Assembly (NCBI RefSeq): GCF_000003815.2
Contig: NC_049987.1
Location: forward strand, 10,424,307-10,488,306
Source of the DNA: Branchiostoma floridae
Taxonomy: Eukaryota > Chordata > Leptocardii > Amphioxiformes > Branchiostomatidae
DNA: 64,000 bases
Direction of reading: 5' to 3'
Shown one piece after another: positions 60,727 through 64,000 of the stretch; the first letter of the stretch is position 1, and the number at the start of each line of letters is the position of its first letter. The position numbers and the translations under genes are program-made. The notes beneath the pieces are model-generated. The model saw only the letters and a program-made list of their open reading frames with translations. It was not told the DNA's origin and made no database searches.

Positions 60727-61671
60727 TCAATACCGTAAACTTTGTAACTTTATTTTGTTCTAAATGCTGCTTTGAAGACATTAGTTTTTCATGATGTGAG
60801 TTGCACAGTGTTGCTCTTTTCAAAGGCACATGTAAATATAGCCAATAGCACAGAAATACTGTACAAGTTCTACAATCAAGAGTGCTACAGTCAAGAGAAC
60901 TAGACTTGTACACTCTGGTAATAATAAAAAATGTCACACACAAAACTATTTGGAATAGCAAAGTGAACATTAACTCTTAAAATGCACAGTAGCAACCTTA
61001 TTTGGTATATTGGAAATTGTCACTGCAACAGATAAGCATGCAGTTGGGTGCCTCAGTAAACTTGTTGGCAATGATACAATTAAATGCTGGTAACAATAAC
61101 ATGTTTGAAGACCTCTCAATATGTTCAATTCAGAAGAAATAAAACATGTCTGAGTATAGATGAATGATAAAAGAAAAGGCCAGTGGTCTTCTCTGGTAAA
61201 TTTTGCATTTTTGCACATTTCTGTGAAAGGCAGAAATTTGCCTATGATTGTGATTGTATGAGATATGATTTATTTGAAAATGTGCCTTATTGATTTACGA
61301 CTTGCTAAATCGTGATGTTGAATTGCGTTGTTACAAGAAGGTTAATATCTATATTTAACCTCCTTATGTGAACAGATAGGAAACTGCAAACAGTGTTTAT
61401 GCTATTATATTGTTTTCTGCTCTGTAGATGTTTTGTGATAGTATACCTTGTAAGAAATACAATATTCAAGAATAAATAGGAATGCCAACACTGCAGCTAT
61501 ACAAATGTTATAAGAATTTTAAAGCGAAAAACTTAGAGTCTGTAATTATTTTGTTAATGTGGCTAAAAAGTTGATGAAGCAATTTACATGCAAATAGTGT
61601 GAAATTATGTAAATGTATTGGATAACTAGGTTATGTTAAGTTTAAACCGAAAATGCAAACTGTATGAACAT
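60727..61671. other. Intergenic stretch without recognised features
   Basis: AT-rich, small open frames only on both strands, no repeat recognised. Confidence 0.4.
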
Positions 61672-61808
61672 ATGATGAATTTTAATACTTTAGTTTAAAA
61701 CAAAACAAAAGCAAAGCAAAACGTTGCACCTCAAATTTTCAGGATCGGCTGAAAATTCGAGGTGAGCAATTTTGCTTTGTGTTAAATGAAAGTATAAAAA
61801 TTCATCAT
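61672..61808. repeat. 137-bp hairpin element
   Basis: ATGATGAATTTTAATACTTT... and its inverse ...GTATAAAAATTCATCAT bound a nearly palindromic sequence whose loop is GATCGG. Both arms keep GCAAAACGTTGCACCTC / GAGGTGAGCAATTTTGC. Likely a small fold-back MITE. Confidence 0.7.
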
Positions 61809-62326
61809 AGATACCGGCACAGATGAGTTCTCATGTTACATGCACATGTATAATTCAAGTGTGATCCTGCAGATTAGCCATTAGAAGTTTCGTTGGTATA
61901 GAATCTGATGCATGGGTTAATAGGAATAGGCCATTTTTTGGGAGGTTTAGAAATGAATTCTCCATACCTGGATTGGTTACCAAAGCTTGTAAATATAAAA
62001 GAAATAATAATTTTCTTCTCTGAATGTTGAGAAATGATAAAGATGCTTTACTACATACCTTAGACAAATGTTTCAGTGTCATCACTTTTTTTCTAAATAT
62101 GATTTTGACATGCTTCGGTTACATAAGTGGTAGTTACAGGCTCATACGGCTGCCACACAGTGTAGCCAGGCATGTCAGCACTATTGTACACAAATAGTTT
62201 GAGTACGCACTTAAGTGTTAGAGCTATTATCTCCTAAATGTTAGAGTTATCATCTCAATGGAAATTAAGTAGGTGTACACCTGTCTATTCCTCTACATCA
62301 CACTTCTAGTGTATGGCAATCAAGAG

Positions 62327-62441
62327 TGAACATTCGTAGTTGTTGATGCTTGTGTGACTAATAATAGAAAACATTCAACGTGCATGTCAGCGTGACATTG
62401 CTTTTATATCTTGACGTAAAACATGATGTTGTGCATGTAGA
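62327..62441 (-). pseudogene. Decayed tandem copy of the HGSNAT-like 3' end
   Basis: 62327-62441 repeats 62449-62568. On the minus strand it still reads VYMHNIMFYVKI and a stop, beside VYLHHIKFYVKI in the real exon. The upstream part of the exon is not duplicated. Confidence 0.7.
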
Positions 62442-62525
62442 CTTATGTGAACATACGTAGTTGTTGATGCTTGTATGATCATACAATAGAAAATACCAAT
62501 ATTGCATGTCAGTGAAACTCTGCTC

Positions 62526-62704
62526 TTATATCTTGACATAAAACTTGATGTGGTGGAGGTAGACTGCTATGATGACCCAAAGAGTGGTGCCCACCAGGTC
62601 CATGGTCAGGAGATGTGGATGTGTCAGAGGAACTCCGCGCCAGAAAAACGGGAAATAATCGTACAGGATGTTCTGTCCAGCGTACAACAGGATAGAGTTC
62701 ATTC
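62526..62704 (-). CDS. HGSNAT: HGSNAT-like terminal exon
   Basis: Acceptor TTCTTTACAAG; stop TAA at 62526-62528. Contains the conserved GMNSILLYAGQ block and the final membrane helix. Confidence 0.85.
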
Positions 62705-63820
62705 CTTGTAAAGAAGGAAAAAAACACCGATTATTCTGTGATTTGGGATATGCGTCTAGAGCAATCCCTACGCAAAAGGTTATCGAACTGACATCTGATC
62801 CTGATTCATCATGGAAGCGTCCTAGAGGCCACCCAAGAGGGAGATGGGAAGAGCAGGTCTTTGACACATTGCAGGGGCTAGGGGTCTACAATACCGACTG
62901 GACTGTCTGTAGCCGCAACGCATCAACTAATGATGCAAGCGAAGGATTGATTCTGTGAAATATTTGATCAGGTTTTGTTATTATCTTAGAATCGTTTGGA
63001 CAGGTTATTCATTCTGCTGAATAGTTGTCCTATGCATATGGTACTCAGTCTGGTTCTGTCCTTGGTGCTGAAATGAGATTAGGAAAGGTACATGAAAGTT
63101 TTGAGAACATTTTAGTATTTCATTCATACCAATCGAAAGAACTTCCAGCCAGAAGAACGTGAGATTCCCTCCAAAGTACAGCAGGATAGAGTTCCTACCC
63201 GGTAAAGACAAATCGTGGAGTAATTTTCGTTACATGCTTGTCAAAAATGCCAGATACTTTGAAAAAAGTCGAACATGGTTGTGCTAACCCTACCCATAAC
63301 AATTCGGATTAGTTGTAAAACATTGATTTACTAGGCAAATTTGATTCTCGGTAAAAAGAAGTATTGCCTATTCGACATCTTAAATGCTACTATGCTAGGT
63401 TTACGTTTGTGCAGAAAATTGAATAATAGAAGTTCGATCAACCTTGACTGCTGGATAACGTTATACATATGTATAAAATTTCTTCAAACGATTCAGATAG
63501 CATCCAATGTCTTACATATGTAAAGCTTTTGAAGTTTTTGTATAATATTATTTTTATTTTACTGATGAAAGACAATTTATGCTGTCTGAAACCTTTACAT
63601 AAATATTGTGTATATTATATATCCATTACTAAAGATTGATCTAACTTTTATCTTGCCAGGCTTGGTGTAAGTTGGTGTAATGTAACCGTAACAGAACTAA
63701 GGCGTACCACAGCAGTAGAATGGCCAGCCAGACCACCACTTCTTTACGTCTACCAGCAGGTAGCACAGAGCCAACAGCAAATACGCCATGGAACATAGGG
63801 CGAGCACGTACGACAGGGAC
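62526..63820 (-). CDS. HGSNAT: HGSNAT-like acetyltransferase, last two coding exons
   Basis: Minus-strand gene continuing beyond the right edge. Exons 63708-63820 and 62526-62704 join in phase (codon split 1+2). The first encodes SLSYVLALCSMAYLLLALCY and VDVKKWWSGWPFYCCG (a membrane helix and loop). The second encodes GMNSILLYAGQNILYDYFPF, a hydrophilic loop, and the last helix LVGTTLWVIIAVYLHHIKFY ending VKI. The NSILxY..G..xxxYFPF and C-terminal ...F..KI pattern is that of heparan-alpha-glucosaminide N-acetyltransferase, which moves acetyl from cytosolic acetyl-CoA to heparan sulfate glucosamine in the lysosome. The catalytic N-terminal half is outside the window. Confidence 0.82.
63130..63196 (-). 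pseudogene. Decayed duplicate of the HGSNAT-like terminal exon start
   Basis: Encodes NSILLYFGGNLTFFWLEVLS, clearly a copy of NSILLYAGQNILYDYFPFFW. Alignment of the two exon borders shows the acceptor AAG of the real exon replaced by CGG, and the only nearby AG would break the frame. No membrane helix follows. Confidence 0.65.
63708..63820 (-). CDS. HGSNAT: HGSNAT-like penultimate exon
   Basis: Acceptor TATTCTTAG before GTCCCTG, donor GTG|GTACGC on the minus strand. One membrane helix. Confidence 0.78.
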
Positions 63821-64000
63821 CTAAGAATATGTACACATGAACGGATGGGGATAAAAACTAATATCTAGTATATGATACAGAAAAGTAAAAAATTTGATAC
63901 TTTAACTCATAAATGTTAACACAACATCAAGAACGTTCCACTCGTTTCGATGTTGTTCACATTAGTTGAAGTTAGATACTTTATGTAGTATATTCCATAC

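Overview
This is eukaryotic, intron-rich DNA from an animal. The protein families and repeat types (a 15-repeat cation-independent mannose-6-phosphate receptor, a contactin-associated-like fibrinogen-type protein, DIRS and CR1-like retroelements, tRNA- and 5S-derived short elements) suggest an invertebrate deuterostome. A cephalochordate (amphioxus) is my best guess, but I could not search a database.

Layout. (1) 21-2955, plus strand: the last four coding exons of a PLP-dependent class-III aminotransferase related to glutamate-1-semialdehyde aminomutase. (2) 3039-7836: intergenic DNA with a 264-bp (AT)n run, a 42-bp minisatellite, a dispersed repeat, an orphan minus-strand signal-peptide exon, a small inverted-repeat element and the promoter of the next gene. 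(3) 7837-59020, plus strand: one complete gene of 42 coding exons for a cation-independent mannose-6-phosphate receptor (CI-MPR/IGF2R orthologue). All exon phases join, the coding length is 7371 nt (2456 codons plus stop), and the product has a signal peptide, 15 extracellular repeats, one membrane segment and a short cytoplasmic tail with sorting signals. The only defect is an in-frame TGA at the start of exon 3. (4) 42496-45689, minus strand: a complete six-exon gene nested in intron 22 of the receptor, encoding a secreted 389-residue coiled-coil protein with a contactin-associated/fibrinogen-like C-terminal region. (5) 59021-62500: 3' UTR and intergenic DNA with a truncated LINE and a hairpin element. 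(6) 62327-63820, minus strand: the 3' end of an HGSNAT-like (heparan-alpha-glucosaminide N-acetyltransferase) gene running off the right edge, with decayed partial duplications.

The receptor introns hold most of the mobile DNA. Intron 1 has a 5'-truncated RT/endonuclease ORF, a 5S-rRNA-derived sequence and a Mutator-like DNA transposon with 9-bp target duplications and another element nested in it. Intron 13 has a tRNA-derived SINE with a 10-bp target duplication. Intron 15 has a DIRS-type tyrosine-recombinase element with inverted terminal repeats and an internal complementary region. Intron 17 has tandem arrays. Intron 20 has a nearly intact 4.6-kb LINE in antisense.

How the genes relate. 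The receptor would carry mannose-6-phosphate-tagged hydrolases to lysosomes, and HGSNAT is a lysosomal membrane enzyme of heparan sulfate breakdown, so two lysosomal genes lie tail to tail. The most notable protein-level observation is that receptor repeat 11, the IGF2-binding repeat of mammals, carries the full Gln/Arg/Glu/Tyr mannose-6-phosphate signature here and lacks the mammalian IGF2-pocket residues.
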